Shown one piece after another: positions 9,140-18,554 of a DNA stretch of 64,000 bases. Location: NCBI GenBank assembly GCA_963976795.1, contig CAXBLT010000001.1, forward strand, positions 62,001 through 126,000. The letters are read 5' to 3'. Both the position numbers and the translations under genes were made by a program. The notes under the pieces were generated by a model. It searched no databases, had not been told where the DNA came from, and saw only the letters and a list, made by a program, of their open reading frames with translations. Source of the stretch: UBA7359 sp963976795. Lineage in GTDB: Bacteria > Pseudomonadota > Gammaproteobacteria > Eutrophobiales > Eutrophobiaceae. How positions within the stretch are numbered: the first letter of the stretch is position 1; the number at the start of each line of letters is the position of its first letter.

Positions 9140-9525
9140 AAGAACTCTTTGCTTGTTCTTAATGCCCTTGCACTCGGTTCATCAATAGGTGCCATTTCCT
9201 TTTTTGGTTTCAGGCATAAACCCATTGCCAAACTATAAGCTAGCGTAGGGTTGTCTAGCTGATTTCTCCACACTAATTGAACTGCCTGAAAAGCACGATG
9301 TTTCATACTATCTGCAGCTGAAACGTCATTGATTGTCTCTAGTATTTCCTGGAGAACAACACCACGTTTAAAGCTGCCCGCTGCATAATAAGCATCATTC
9401 GCGAATAACTCACAAGACTGTGTTGTGTAGTTTCTCATGGTGTAATCAATTCCTTGCCCTTGTGCAGGTGAGGCAATGAATATTAACCAAACTAATAAAT
9501 TGGCAATTCTATATATGTATTTCAT
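9136..9525 (-). CDS. Small secreted hypothetical protein (129 aa)
   Basis: It has a cleavable signal peptide (YRIANLLVWLIFIASPAQG). The mature domain is about 105 helical residues with two cysteines, C38 in TQSCELFAN and C104 in MGLCLKP, that could form a disulfide. Probably periplasmic. The family is not recognised; its overall look recalls small Rap1a/Tai-type helical periplasmic proteins, but no motif supports that. The SEL1/lactate-permease transcript upstream appears to end at the terminator near 9611-9644, so this gene probably has its own promoter. Confidence 0.6.
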   Translation of the reverse strand: MKYIYRIANLLVWLIFIASPAQGQGIDYTMRNYTTQSCELFANDAYYAAGSFKRGVVLQEILETINDVSAADSMKHRAFQAVQLVWRNQLDNPTLAYSLAMGLCLKPKKEMAPIDEPSARALRTSKEFF

Positions 9526-9859
9526 TTTACTATCTCATTATTTATGAGCCTCCTGTTGTATTTCTGTTAAATTAAATTATTACTTCATGGCATATGACTG
9601 CTTTAGCCACAAAAAAAGGCCGGAGGTATATCACCTGCGGCCTTCTTAAGAGTTACTCAAACTTAAACTATTAGATCAAATCATTACCCCACAGACACAC
9701 AGATGCGTAAAGCTGTCGCACATAATCGTGCGATGCCATACAAAATACTGTTTTGTTAGTGCCTTCTTTTTCATGAGGTTGCAATGTTCTGCCTGATTTT
9801 AATAGTCATGATGCTTAGTGATATATAAGTCTGTAAAAGTTCATATTAATTATATTAAT
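9526..9859. other. Intergenic region holding a minus-strand terminator
   Basis: This 334-base gap lies between two minus-strand genes. It contains the hairpin terminator listed separately, and presumably the promoter of the 129-aa secreted protein. I see no ORF with a ribosome site and no other repeat. Confidence 0.5.
9611..9644 (-). terminator. Rho-independent terminator for the SEL1/lctP transcript
   Basis: AAGGCC (9616-9621) pairs with GGCCTT (9639-9644). The stem extends inward through GAGGT/ACCT pairs around one mismatch. On the minus strand the stem is followed by a run of seven T (complement of A at 9611-9617), as expected for intrinsic termination about 215 bases after the 9860 stop codon. 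Confidence 0.75.
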
Positions 9860-10786
9860 TTATGTTTTTTGTTTACTCTTATTTTGAGTCACCCCATATT
9901 TCCCCCATAGCTCTTTAGCAAGTACATAGCCTTTTTTACGTTCCTCAATTGTCATGTATGCTTCAATTTTATCGCGTAATTTTTCTGCTTGCTTAAAACC
10001 ACCAGCGGCAACTATACCTACCCATGCATATGCCTGAATAAAGTCTTGTTCCACTTTAATACCCTCGAAATACATTACGCCCAGGTAATATTGTGCCATT
10101 ATATTTTTTTTATAGGCAGCATCAAAAAACCATGCCAGAGCCTCAATATTATTTTCCGGGACACCCAAGCCGTCCTGATACATGTTGAGTAGGTTCTTCT
10201 GGGAGTTTAAAACACCTTGATCCGCGGCTTTTCTATACCATTTTATTGCTGCATTGTAATCTTGTTCTAGGCCAAGACCATTTTCGTACATAACACCTAA
10301 ATCATGCTGAGCACTGGCAGTACCTTTAACCGCAGCCTTGCGATACCATTTCACTGCTTCTTTATAATTTTGTTTGACGCCTATTCCATCATGAAACATA
10401 TAACCTAAATTTGCTTCAGCTTCGGCATTGCCTTGAACAGCAGCATTACGTGTCCATTTCAATGCAAGCCAATAATCACGTTTAACGCCAAGACCGATAA
10501 TATATAATTGAGCTAATCTTATTTGTGATTTTGCCACCCCTCCTTTTGCTGCCTTTTGGTACCAGAAGGCAGCTTTCGTATAATCTCGTTCAACACCCAG
10601 TCCTCTTTCATAGATCAAGCCCATATAGTTTTGAGCCATACTATTTCCCGACTCGGCAAGAGGATTCATTTTTTTAAGTGCAGCTTCATATTCATGTGCA
10701 TTAAATGCTTCAACTGCTATATCAAAGTCTGACTGTCCACAAGCGGTCAAAAATGAAATCATTAATAATAAAATATAAATTTTCAT
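9860..10786 (-). CDS. SEL1-repeat lipoprotein
   Basis: A 308-residue protein with a lipoprotein signal (MISFLTAC, lipid on the cysteine). Six to seven SEL1 (TPR-like) repeats of about 36 residues follow, recognisable as repeated LGxMYxxGLGVxxDYxxAxKW units. SEL1 proteins are protein-interaction scaffolds; this one should be anchored to a membrane on the periplasmic side. It overlaps the end of the lactate-permease gene by 4 bases, so it is translationally coupled. Partner unknown. The last 45 residues are charged and non-repetitive. Confidence 0.88.
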   Translation of the reverse strand: MKIYILLLMISFLTACGQSDFDIAVEAFNAHEYEAALKKMNPLAESGNSMAQNYMGLIYERGLGVERDYTKAAFWYQKAAKGGVAKSQIRLAQLYIIGLGVKRDYWLALKWTRNAAVQGNAEAEANLGYMFHDGIGVKQNYKEAVKWYRKAAVKGTASAQHDLGVMYENGLGLEQDYNAAIKWYRKAADQGVLNSQKNLLNMYQDGLGVPENNIEALAWFFDAAYKKNIMAQYYLGVMYFEGIKVEQDFIQAYAWVGIVAAGGFKQAEKLRDKIEAYMTIEERKKGYVLAKELWGKYGVTQNKSKQKT

Positions 10787-12441
10787 AAAATAAATAACAT
10801 AGCAATTATCGCTGCCATTAAAAGATAATATATTGTAGGAATAATTGTTTTACGTATTAAATCACCTTCTCGTCCAGAAAGACCACACGTGGCAGAGGCA
10901 GCAACAATATTGTGAATGCAAATCATATTTCCGGCAGCACCGCCAACAGCTTGTAAAGCAACGATTAGTACCGGTGATAATCCTGTTTTAATTCCCATAT
11001 CAAATTGAAACAATGAAAAAGTAAGGTTGCTAATGGTATTACTACCTGCAATAAAAGCACCTAATGCACCTATCGGGGCAGCAAATACTGGCCATGCCTG
11101 ACCGGACAATGATGCTATTGCCTGAGCTAATTCAATTGGCATGCTCGCTAACCCAGCAGAATTAATATCAGACTGTATAAAGATGCGAACCATAGGGATA
11201 GCAAATATCAAAACTACTGCTGCATTTTTGAATGCTCTTGCTGTGCTTTTCACCGAGGCAAAAACTTCAGATTTGGACATTCGATACAAAGGTAGACAGA
11301 TAAGCGCAACTAAAATAAAAATACTGCCTGGTAAATACAGAAAATTAATTGATGCATTAATATTAGTGTTTAATATTGCCGGTATTGATATTTTAAAATC
11401 GCCCAGAAATGACTTTAAAGGCAGTTCTGGTAATCGCGTAATAACTAATAAAAAGCCGATTAATGCATAAGGTAAGCATGTTTTCCATACTGGAATTATA
11501 GTTTTATTTGCTTGAACCTCGTGAACGGGCTCAGTTGCTTTCCAAGCATCCAACCAATCAGTCTTTTCAGGAAATCGCCATTCCTTTTCAGGTTGAAACA
11601 AGCCGCATTTCGCTGCGGTTGTAGTTGCCATCAACGCGATAACCCCGCCAATCAGGGACGGAAATTCTGGACCAAGGACGTTTGCACATACGGCATAAGG
11701 AATAACAAATGTTAAGCCAGCGAATAGTGCAAACTTCCAAGCTCCGAATCCCTCGCGCCAACTGCGGTTTGTGCCAAAAAAACGAGTCAAGAGCACGACA
11801 ACAAATAAAGGGATAACAAAGCCGATACAGGCATGAATTAGTGCCACCTTGTCACCGATCAAAAAAACAAGTTCATCTAATGAACCAATATGATCTTGTG
11901 TCGCTATGTAAGTCTCAACTATGGTTTGCCCAGCCAGTCCATCATGGACACCTATTAGTATAGGCGTGCCTGCGGCACCAAAAGATACCGGGGTACTTTG
12001 TATAATTAAGGCGCACATCACTGCTGCTAATGGCGGGAAACCCAATACAACTAATAAGGGTCCTGCAACAGCTGCGGGCGTGCCAAATCCGGACGCCCCT
12101 TCGACAAAAGCACCAAAAGCCCATGCTATGATAATTACTTGTATTCTTGGATCGGGAGATATTTGGGTAAAAGCATTTCGAATTGTTGTAACAGCACCAG
12201 AATGCACTAATACAAACAGTAACAACAAGGCACCAAACACAATATAAAGCACCTTGACAGCTATGATTAGTCCTTCAATACTCGCTGCCGCTATCGTTAG
12301 CGAATCAACTTGCCAATAAAATATGGCAAGCACAACGGTGATGACAAGACCAACAGGCATCGTATGTTTTGCTGGCCATTGCCAAATAACCAGTAATAAA
12401 AAAACAACAGCGAGTGGTGTAATAGCAATTAGTGCGGACAT
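10783..12441 (-). CDS. lctP: L-lactate permease (LctP family)
   Basis: A 552-residue transporter with 12 or more hydrophobic segments. It carries LctP hallmarks such as AWAFGAFVEGASGFGTPAAV, QSTPVSFGAAGTPI and GNMICIHNIVAASATCGL. It would import L-lactate or related 2-hydroxy acids such as glycolate with protons. Length and motifs are normal. No lactate dehydrogenase gene is adjacent; the partner gene in the operon is the SEL1 lipoprotein. In a methylotroph it may serve glycolate or lactate uptake, but the substrate is not determined by sequence. Confidence 0.9.
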   Translation of the reverse strand: MSALIAITPLAVVFLLLVIWQWPAKHTMPVGLVITVVLAIFYWQVDSLTIAAASIEGLIIAVKVLYIVFGALLLLFVLVHSGAVTTIRNAFTQISPDPRIQVIIIAWAFGAFVEGASGFGTPAAVAGPLLVVLGFPPLAAVMCALIIQSTPVSFGAAGTPILIGVHDGLAGQTIVETYIATQDHIGSLDELVFLIGDKVALIHACIGFVIPLFVVVLLTRFFGTNRSWREGFGAWKFALFAGLTFVIPYAVCANVLGPEFPSLIGGVIALMATTTAAKCGLFQPEKEWRFPEKTDWLDAWKATEPVHEVQANKTIIPVWKTCLPYALIGFLLVITRLPELPLKSFLGDFKISIPAILNTNINASINFLYLPGSIFILVALICLPLYRMSKSEVFASVKSTARAFKNAAVVLIFAIPMVRIFIQSDINSAGLASMPIELAQAIASLSGQAWPVFAAPIGALGAFIAGSNTISNLTFSLFQFDMGIKTGLSPVLIVALQAVGGAAGNMICIHNIVAASATCGLSGREGDLIRKTIIPTIYYLLMAAIIAMLFIL

Positions 12442-12501
12442 CTACAAGATTGTACAATTAAATTGAATATTTTTCCGTCCTTATCAATTACACTCATATT
12501 A

Positions 12502-13065
12502 TCAGGTAGCAACAAAATAGATTATTTGCAAAACGGCGAAGATTAAAACTGCTATTGTAATTATTTTAAGTAAACCCCGGTTTCTACTCGTTGTTATTAA
12601 AGTACTCGTACCCTGCTTCTTTGTATTCTTATTGGGTGAAGTGTTTACTTCATTTTTCCTGTCCTCTTTTGTCTCGCCGATTTCTTCAAGGTCATCAGCT
12701 AGATCATGCTCCCTGTTTTCAGAGTACTGTTGACAACACATCTCGCCAATATATTGTTCTCCATTAGCACCCCAATATACTTCTACACTCTCAGGAAGAT
12801 TTTTTTTGTCAACATGAATCGAAGAATTGAATGTAACCTTCAGACTATTTTCTACAGCACCAAAACCATAGATATAGAGAAATTCATTCGTTTCAGGAAT
12901 TTTAATGTGTAATTCATCTAATAAGAGATTTTGCGGCAATGGCGGTTTAGTAGTAATGATGGCATCAATATTTCCGGCAGCCTCACCCTCACAGTGAATC
13001 AAGCTATCTTTAAACTCAAAGGTGACGGCCTCACCTGCAATCGTGACAGAATATTCTTTATCCAT
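12502..13065 (-). CDS. Hypothetical tail-anchored protein (187 aa)
   Basis: About 115 N-terminal residues look like a beta-rich soluble domain (alternating hydrophobics, EMCCQQ near 109). An acidic/basic low-complexity linker follows (about 117-155). A single hydrophobic helix then makes up the last 20 residues (IITIAVLIFAVLQIIYFVA). The soluble part should face the cytoplasm with the helix in the inner membrane. No family is recognised. The gene lies 60 bases upstream of lctP on the same strand, and may be co-transcribed with it. Confidence 0.6.
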   Translation of the reverse strand: MDKEYSVTIAGEAVTFEFKDSLIHCEGEAAGNIDAIITTKPPLPQNLLLDELHIKIPETNEFLYIYGFGAVENSLKVTFNSSIHVDKKNLPESVEVYWGANGEQYIGEMCCQQYSENREHDLADDLEEIGETKEDRKNEVNTSPNKNTKKQGTSTLITTSRNRGLLKIITIAVLIFAVLQIIYFVAT

Positions 13066-13140
13066 TGAACCTCCTCATCATACTTAGCAGTAAAACTATC
13101 ATACATGCCATAAACGCTTAAATAGGCTACGAGTATTTTC

Positions 13141-13493
13141 TCACAAATTAACTGGTTTTATTTGTTCTTTCATTTGCAATGCAGCAATTGCATACCCACC
13201 ATTAACTGCATCTATAAAATGAAAATGCTCGCCAAGACGATATTGCCCCTTTTTTCATTATTTTTAATCAGGTTTTCTACATACTTTGTACTTACACCAG
13301 TGAATGCTGATTGATTGCAATGTTTGGACATTTCATAACGTGCGACATAAACCTCATTGCCGGCCTTTATTGCACCGGTCGAATTTTTAATATCAGCAGA
13401 AACAACGAACCAGTCATCTGGTATTCTTGAATATCTGGAAAGATCAGAGACGGTTGAAAGATCTGAATGTACAGGAAGCTTCGAAAAAATCAT
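13141..13493 (-). pseudogene. Collapsed DUF3095 gene (N and C ends joined, frameshifted)
   Basis: The minus strand starts like a DUF3095 protein (FSKLPVHSDLSTVSDLSRYS, then IPDDWFVVSADIKNSTGAIK). After about 45 residues the central part is missing. A second frame ends like the family C terminus (EHFHFIDAVNGGYAIAALQM) and stops at 13141. The join needs one frameshift near 13240. Full-length members are near 390 residues, so about two thirds is deleted. The 93-codon intact frame (13212-13493) is therefore a remnant. Family assignment is from memory of these motifs. Confidence 0.6.
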
Positions 13494-13609
13494 CTGATAA
13501 CAGATGAAGGAGTTATTCCGAATAAATAGTTATGGCATAAATCAGACAGAAGAGTATTCAAAGGTTATCTACTCATGAATAATGACAGATATTCTCAACT
13601 AGTTAACGT

Positions 13610-14434
13610 CTATAATTTCAACTCACTTAGTTTTTTGGCTTCTAACGTATCAGGGTATTGATTTCGTAATAATAAAGCATAGCTCGATACATCATCTTTA
13701 AAGTTGAGTTCCTTACATATTTGTATACCTAACCACAAACTCTTTGGAGTGTGTCTCGCATTATTCTGATAGCGTTTAAAATATTGATGCGCTAATGCGT
13801 ATTCATTTCTACTATATGAGATTTCAGCCATCTTGATTAAAGCATATGAGAAACGGGGGTTTTTGCTTAGCGCTTGTTTAAAATAACTCTCGCCTATTTG
13901 TGGTTTATTATCGTATAAACACAATCCTGCGTTGGTTAATGCTATTTCAGGCGAGTCATATAAAGGATTATTCGCTGCGTTAAGAAACTCTGTCTCGGCT
14001 TGGTCAAGCCTACCACTATTGCATAACAACAGACCGTAGTTATTATGCGTGGATGAGTCTGAAGAATCCAATGCCAGAGACTTTTTAAAATTAACCTCTG
14101 ATTCAACAGAATCTCCCAAACGCTGATAAAGCAACCCCAAAACATTATATGTTGGAGCATAATCAGACTTGGCCAAAAGTGAACGTTTTAATCTTGCTAG
14201 TGCATTTTCATAAGAGCCTTGTTGCATGTACTCAATACCAAGATTCATATTAGCAACAGCCACTTCGAGTGCCTGGTCGCTACGATTTTTTTGTGGGTTA
14301 TTTAAATCTCTTTCAGCAGAATTGTAGGCTGCATTATTAACTGTTTGTCCAACAGCACCAGCCAGAGCCATTGGGCCGCAACCGGACAGGAGCAAGGTTG
14401 CTAGAACCAGGGTAAGAATACTCAAATATTTCAT
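13610..14434 (-). CDS. pilW: PilF/PilW-like TPR lipoprotein
   Basis: A 274-residue lipoprotein (signal ending LLLSGCG) with about five TPR units. The motifs match the type IV pilus biogenesis lipoprotein PilF/PilW, which supports PilQ secretin assembly: NLGIEYMQQGSYENAL, NNYGLLLCNSGRLDQAE, NPLYDSPEIALTNAGLCLY, and a CxxL spacing typical of the family. An extra small-residue stretch (GAVGQTVNNAAYNSAERD) follows the lipobox. No ndk/rlmN or pil genes are adjacent, so it may be a paralogue; symbol is by similarity. Confidence 0.75.
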   Translation of the reverse strand: MKYLSILTLVLATLLLSGCGPMALAGAVGQTVNNAAYNSAERDLNNPQKNRSDQALEVAVANMNLGIEYMQQGSYENALARLKRSLLAKSDYAPTYNVLGLLYQRLGDSVESEVNFKKSLALDSSDSSTHNNYGLLLCNSGRLDQAETEFLNAANNPLYDSPEIALTNAGLCLYDNKPQIGESYFKQALSKNPRFSYALIKMAEISYSRNEYALAHQYFKRYQNNARHTPKSLWLGIQICKELNFKDDVSSYALLLRNQYPDTLEAKKLSELKL

Positions 14435-14663
14435 GTTTATATTATAAAACTGATTAGCATAAAATTAATAAATATATCCTAAGCGTATTACTAAATAATA
14501 GAAATACTACTGGATTATGCAATATGTTTAAATTTGTATTAAAAATACTACTTATTTCACCAAAATTAATAGCTATTGGTTTGCACGCTAACTATCACTA
14601 ACAGGAGGTTCATTTGATGTAGTCTCGTAAAAAAACCGTTTGGTTGATTTAAATCTATCTAAA

Positions 14664-14924
14664 ATGTCTAAATTGACAACAGATCTGTTTGATTTAAATG
14701 AAGAAGAGTCTTCTGATACAAAATATTTATATAAATGACATGGTGCGACAGGAATAATTAACTACACGAGTGAAAAAACTGTTGCCAGCATTAAGGCTAA
14801 AACAATTGAATTAAGCAACGAGACAAATATCGCTCCTGTTCCCGTTCCTTTTGCCGCAAATACAAGCCGCAATATATCACATAAGAGTTATCACAATCTG
14901 TTGGTTCCGATGAATCCAGCATAA
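14664..14924 (+). pseudogene. Degenerate ORF with DUF4124-like motif, one in-frame TGA
   Basis: An 86-codon frame from ATG at 14664 to TAA at 14922-14924 is interrupted only by TGA at 14736-14738. Around the stop it reads DTKYLYK-stop-HGATGIINYT. This resembles the YKW-xDAxGxxxYS core of DUF4124 domains, and the TGA falls where that domain has tryptophan. There is no signal peptide and no clear ribosome site. Most likely a decayed gene; a sequencing error is the alternative. Confidence 0.35.
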
Positions 14925-15172
14925 ATATCTACTCGTCACAAATTACAGAGCAACTTTTTAATCAAACAAGTAACTTTAAAAGTCAGATTAACAAGGAATA
15001 TGTATAACAAAGGAAATTATTAATCCACCATTAACTAGTCGAAGTGTCAGATCAAATCGCAACTTCTACATCCTCATTAATTAAAAGGCCTTGTATTCAG
15101 TAAATGAATGAATTTGATGCATTGTATTATTTCCGTAATTCATGTTTTTTTAAGATTCTATTTTTCCAAGCT

Positions 15173-15214
15173 TTGATCCAGATCAAGATATTTAAATTAT
15201 TTTTAGTTTATCTT
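15173..15214 (+). promoter_or_regulatory. FNR/ANR-dependent promoter of hemN
   Basis: TTGATCCAGATCAA at 15173-15186 matches the FNR/ANR consensus TTGAT-N4-ATCAA. A -10-like TATCTT sits at 15209-15214. This puts the box centre about 41.5 bases before a start site near 15221, the class II activator geometry. The start codon of hemN is at 15246. Oxygen-limited induction is therefore likely. Confidence 0.8.
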
Positions 15215-15245
15215 ATAACCATTCGAAATTTACCTGGCTTAAGCA

Positions 15246-16637
15246 TTGAAACAATCTATCATATTCAATGAAGAATTAATTAATCGATACAACCAGTTAG
15301 GGCCTCGGTATACATCCTATCCTGCTGCAACTCAATTCAGCAAAGAATTTGGAATCAAGGAGCATTCTCAGGTTATTAAAGACTCTAATGAAGATTTAAT
15401 GCCCAAACCCTTGTCTATCTACGTACATTTACCTTTTTGCAATACAGTTTGTTTTTATTGTGCCTGCAATAAAATTATAACGGCAAATCGCAATCGCAGT
15501 ATCCCTTATCTGGAAGACTTGCATAAAGAAATTAATTTACAAGGCCCACTCTTTGATAATGATCGTATCGTAAGTCAGCTCCACTGGGGAGGCGGAACAC
15601 CTACTTTTATATCACATAATCAAATGTCTGATTTAATGAGTGTGATAAAGAAGAATTTTACTTTACTTGATGATGACACTGGGGAATATTCAATTGAAAT
15701 AGATCCAAGAGAAATAAAAACAGAAACAATACCTCTATTAAGAAACCTCGGTTTTAATAGAATGAGTATTGGCGTGCAGGATTTTGAACCTCAAGTGCAA
15801 AATGCCATCAATAGAAATCAGTCCTATGAACAAACAAACAATGTTTTTAATGAAGCTCGAAAACATCGTTTCCATTCAATTAATATAGACTTGATCTACG
15901 GACTTCCAAAACAAACTCCACGCACTTTCTCCAATACAATCGATAAAATCATTGAGATGAATCCAGATCGAATTGCGATATATAATTATGCTCACCTCCC
16001 TCATTTATTCAAAACACAGCGCCAAATAAAAGATGAGGAATTACCAAGCCCAAACCAAAAACTTGAAATCCTTGGTAAATCAATCCAGTCACTACAAGAT
16101 GCTGGATATGTTTATATCGGCATGGATCATTTTGCAAAACCAGATGATGAATTAGCTATTGCACAACGTAAAGGAAATTTATATCGAAATTTCCAAGGGT
16201 ACTCCACAAATGCTAGTTGTGATGTCATTGGATTTGGCATTACTGCTATCAGCAAGATAAGTAATTCTTACTCGCAAAATATTCGTACGTTAGAGGAATA
16301 TCACAACGCTTTAGAAAAAAATGAAACACCTCTACTTCGCGGGTATAAATTAAGCAATGATGATGAGGTAAGAAGAGATGTGATCTCAAAATTAATTTGT
16401 CATTTTCATGTCGAGTTTCGTGAGATTGAAGATTTGTTCAAGATAGATTTTTCTGATTACTTTTCGAAAGAGTTGATTTTATTAGCTGATATGCAAAAAG
16501 ATGAATTATTAATGATTAACAAAGATGCAATTGAAGTATTACCTGAAGGCAGGTTCCTGATTAGAAACATCTGCTCTGTTTTCGATATTTACCTTCATCG
16601 GGAAAAAACCAGCAAAAACTTCTCTAAAATGATTTAA
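15246..16637 (+). CDS. hemN: Oxygen-independent coproporphyrinogen III dehydrogenase
   Basis: A radical SAM enzyme decarboxylating coproporphyrinogen III to protoporphyrinogen IX without oxygen, in heme synthesis. The cluster motif is C65-x3-C69-x2-C72-x-C74 (FCNTVCFYCAC), with HWGGGTPTFIS after it and GFGITAISKI later. The N terminus GPRYTSYPAATQF fits true HemN rather than HemW. The start is TTG at 15246; no in-frame ATG lies close, and the conserved N-terminal block begins about 10 residues in. It is preceded by an FNR box and followed 25 bases later by a dioxygenase gene. Confidence 0.92.
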   Translation: MKQSIIFNEELINRYNQLGPRYTSYPAATQFSKEFGIKEHSQVIKDSNEDLMPKPLSIYVHLPFCNTVCFYCACNKIITANRNRSIPYLEDLHKEINLQGPLFDNDRIVSQLHWGGGTPTFISHNQMSDLMSVIKKNFTLLDDDTGEYSIEIDPREIKTETIPLLRNLGFNRMSIGVQDFEPQVQNAINRNQSYEQTNNVFNEARKHRFHSINIDLIYGLPKQTPRTFSNTIDKIIEMNPDRIAIYNYAHLPHLFKTQRQIKDEELPSPNQKLEILGKSIQSLQDAGYVYIGMDHFAKPDDELAIAQRKGNLYRNFQGYSTNASCDVIGFGITAISKISNSYSQNIRTLEEYHNALEKNETPLLRGYKLSNDDEVRRDVISKLICHFHVEFREIEDLFKIDFSDYFSKELILLADMQKDELLMINKDAIEVLPEGRFLIRNICSVFDIYLHREKTSKNFSKMI

Positions 16638-16662
16638 AACCATTAACCAAATAATTAAAGAT

Positions 16663-17421
16663 ATGCTTACCATTCCAAAAATCAATGTAGAACAAATCGA
16701 ACAATTCAAAAAACATGGGTTTCTTATAATAGAAAGTGGTTTTAATCAAAAAGAAACTAATATGATTGAATCCTGGGCAACAGAACTTGCCAAGTTGCCA
16801 GAAAAGTCCGATGCTCATTGGGTATATCATGAAAAGAGTAAGATTGACCCAAAAGTAGAACTTATTAATCGTATAGAAAATATTTCTCCATTTCATCAAG
16901 GTTTTGCTGAACTAAGTGATGCTCTTAAACATCCAATAGCACAATTATTTGAAGAAGAAGCTGCTTTATTTAAAGAAAAAATTAATTTCAAGATGCCGGG
17001 TGGGGATGGGTTCAAACCACATCAGGATTCGCAAGCTGGGTGGCAAGATTACGCCAATTATTTTATTAGTGTATTAGTTAGTATAGATGAAGCTACTATA
17101 GAAAATGGTTGTTTGCAGATGGTTTCCGGGTTTCAAAATCAAGGATTGTATAGAGAATGGGAGCCACTTACAGAACAAGATATGGCAGACATGAATTTTG
17201 TACACTGTCCAACCAAACCTGGGGATATTGTTTTCTTTGATTGCTATACACCACATGCATCTGAACCAAACTTAACAAATACAACACGACGTCTTTATTT
17301 CGCAACATATAATAAACTTTCTGAAGGTGAACATTTAAAAAAATACTATGACGATAAACATAAAAGTTTTCCACCTGACATTGATCGTGAAGTTGGCAAA
17401 GAATATGTATTTCGAGTTTAA
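16663..17421 (+). CDS. Phytanoyl-CoA dioxygenase (PhyH) family protein
   Basis: A 252-residue Fe(II)/2-oxoglutarate dioxygenase. The iron triad is visible as H120-x-D122 (KPHQDSQAGW) and H198 (YTPHASEPN), with Arg209 or Arg210 for 2-oxoglutarate. The HQDSQAGW block recalls 2-aminoethylphosphonate dioxygenase PhnY-type proteins, but no PhnZ partner is nearby and the substrate is unknown. It follows hemN by 25 bases on the same strand and probably shares its FNR-type promoter. That would be odd for an oxygen-dependent enzyme. Confidence 0.82.
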   Translation: MLTIPKINVEQIEQFKKHGFLIIESGFNQKETNMIESWATELAKLPEKSDAHWVYHEKSKIDPKVELINRIENISPFHQGFAELSDALKHPIAQLFEEEAALFKEKINFKMPGGDGFKPHQDSQAGWQDYANYFISVLVSIDEATIENGCLQMVSGFQNQGLYREWEPLTEQDMADMNFVHCPTKPGDIVFFDCYTPHASEPNLTNTTRRLYFATYNKLSEGEHLKKYYDDKHKSFPPDIDREVGKEYVFRV

Positions 17422-17897
17422 TTACTATAAATAATACATTCAGCCAAAATGTAAGCTAAACATCTTGCTGTTTAATATTTTCTAAGGAGATATAAATATC
17501 TTGGAAGCTCAGGCAGGAAGAACAGTCATATATTCATCAAATAAAAGCCCTTTTAGAACCTTGGCTATAGACTATAGTGATCACAGGAATCATTTCCGGT
17601 GTTAACCGACTTGCATTCAAGTTTGACCATTTTTTGATGCGAGAGATCTTGTGATATTATTTAAAATAATTGTATTATTAGCGCATCTGTTTTAGGAAGA
17701 ACGCATCAGCCTTTATAGCCTGCGTATTGCTTACAGGGGCTATTAGTAGCCATTTACCAAAACAGTACCGCGCATAAATTATTTATCACCATTGAGCATA
17801 ATCGTTGAAAAAACACTGTCCGTTAACAAGCTCTCGTTTTTATAATCCAACTAACTGGAATTCTGATATTTAATAATTAGCTAAAAAAGAAGAATCC
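17422..17897. other. Intergenic region upstream of hemerythrin gene
   Basis: About 475 bases. A 34-codon frame from TTG at 17501 to 17605 (+) follows AAGGAG at 17484-17489, but the spacing is long and the peptide resembles nothing known. I see no clear promoter box, terminator or repeat. Confidence 0.35.
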
Positions 17898-18392
17898 ATG
17901 CTTGTAGAAATAATACACAATCAACATCTAGACCTGCGAGAACTCTTTGCACAACATCAAGAAGTTCTTTTACAAGGCGAACTTGAAGTCGCCATGACCT
18001 CTTTAAATGATTTTAATTTATGTCACGAATCTCACGCAAAACTCGAAGAACGTTATATCTTCCCCTTATTTGAAACGATAAAACATCAAAGCAAATGGGA
18101 TGTCAGTCTATATGTAAAAGAACATGAAAAGATCTCACACTTATTTAGAAGAATTATCGAAGATTTAGGACTATTGAGCGAACAAAGTCTTTCTAGTTCT
18201 CAATTACGTAGAAATATTATTACTATACTAGACAAGGAAAAAACACTTAAAGGTTTGATAGAACATCATGAATCACGTGAAGAAGATGCAATGTTAAAGG
18301 AACTTGATGAACAACTGGATTCGGCACTAATAAAAGAACTCGTTTCAGATTTAAAATTTACGTGGCTCGAAATCATTGGTTCATTCAAATGA
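17898..18392 (+). CDS. Hemerythrin-domain protein
   Basis: A 164-residue all-helical protein with the di-iron ligand pattern of HHE hemerythrins. These are HNQHLDLRELF at the N terminus, CHESHAKLEERYIFPLF, VKEHEKISHLF, and EHHESREEDAML near the end. Such proteins bind oxygen, or act in iron, NO or redox sensing in the cytoplasm. It precedes the cytochrome c maturation genes by about 160 bases on the same strand, and follows the FNR-controlled hemN unit. This fits a neighbourhood devoted to heme and oxygen handling. Confidence 0.85.
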   Translation: MLVEIIHNQHLDLRELFAQHQEVLLQGELEVAMTSLNDFNLCHESHAKLEERYIFPLFETIKHQSKWDVSLYVKEHEKISHLFRRIIEDLGLLSEQSLSSSQLRRNIITILDKEKTLKGLIEHHESREEDAMLKELDEQLDSALIKELVSDLKFTWLEIIGSFK

Positions 18393-18554
18393 GCACGAAA
18401 ACCGGTTTATCGATTAGTAGTCGCACAAACGCGCAAGAATAAAGATTTAACCTCGGTTATGATCGTTTTACAATATTGATCTTGCTATCTAGTACTGTAT
18501 TCTACGCATTCTTTCTATTACAACTTTCATGCGCTTATAAATAACACTCACTTA

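Larger units (their letters stand above)
14435..15245. other. Long AT-rich intergenic region
   Basis: About 810 bases. It contains a degenerate ORF (14664-14924), then AT-rich DNA with a possible further fragment near 14997-15080, and the FNR-type promoter of hemN at the right end. Nothing else coding is supported. Confidence 0.5.
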
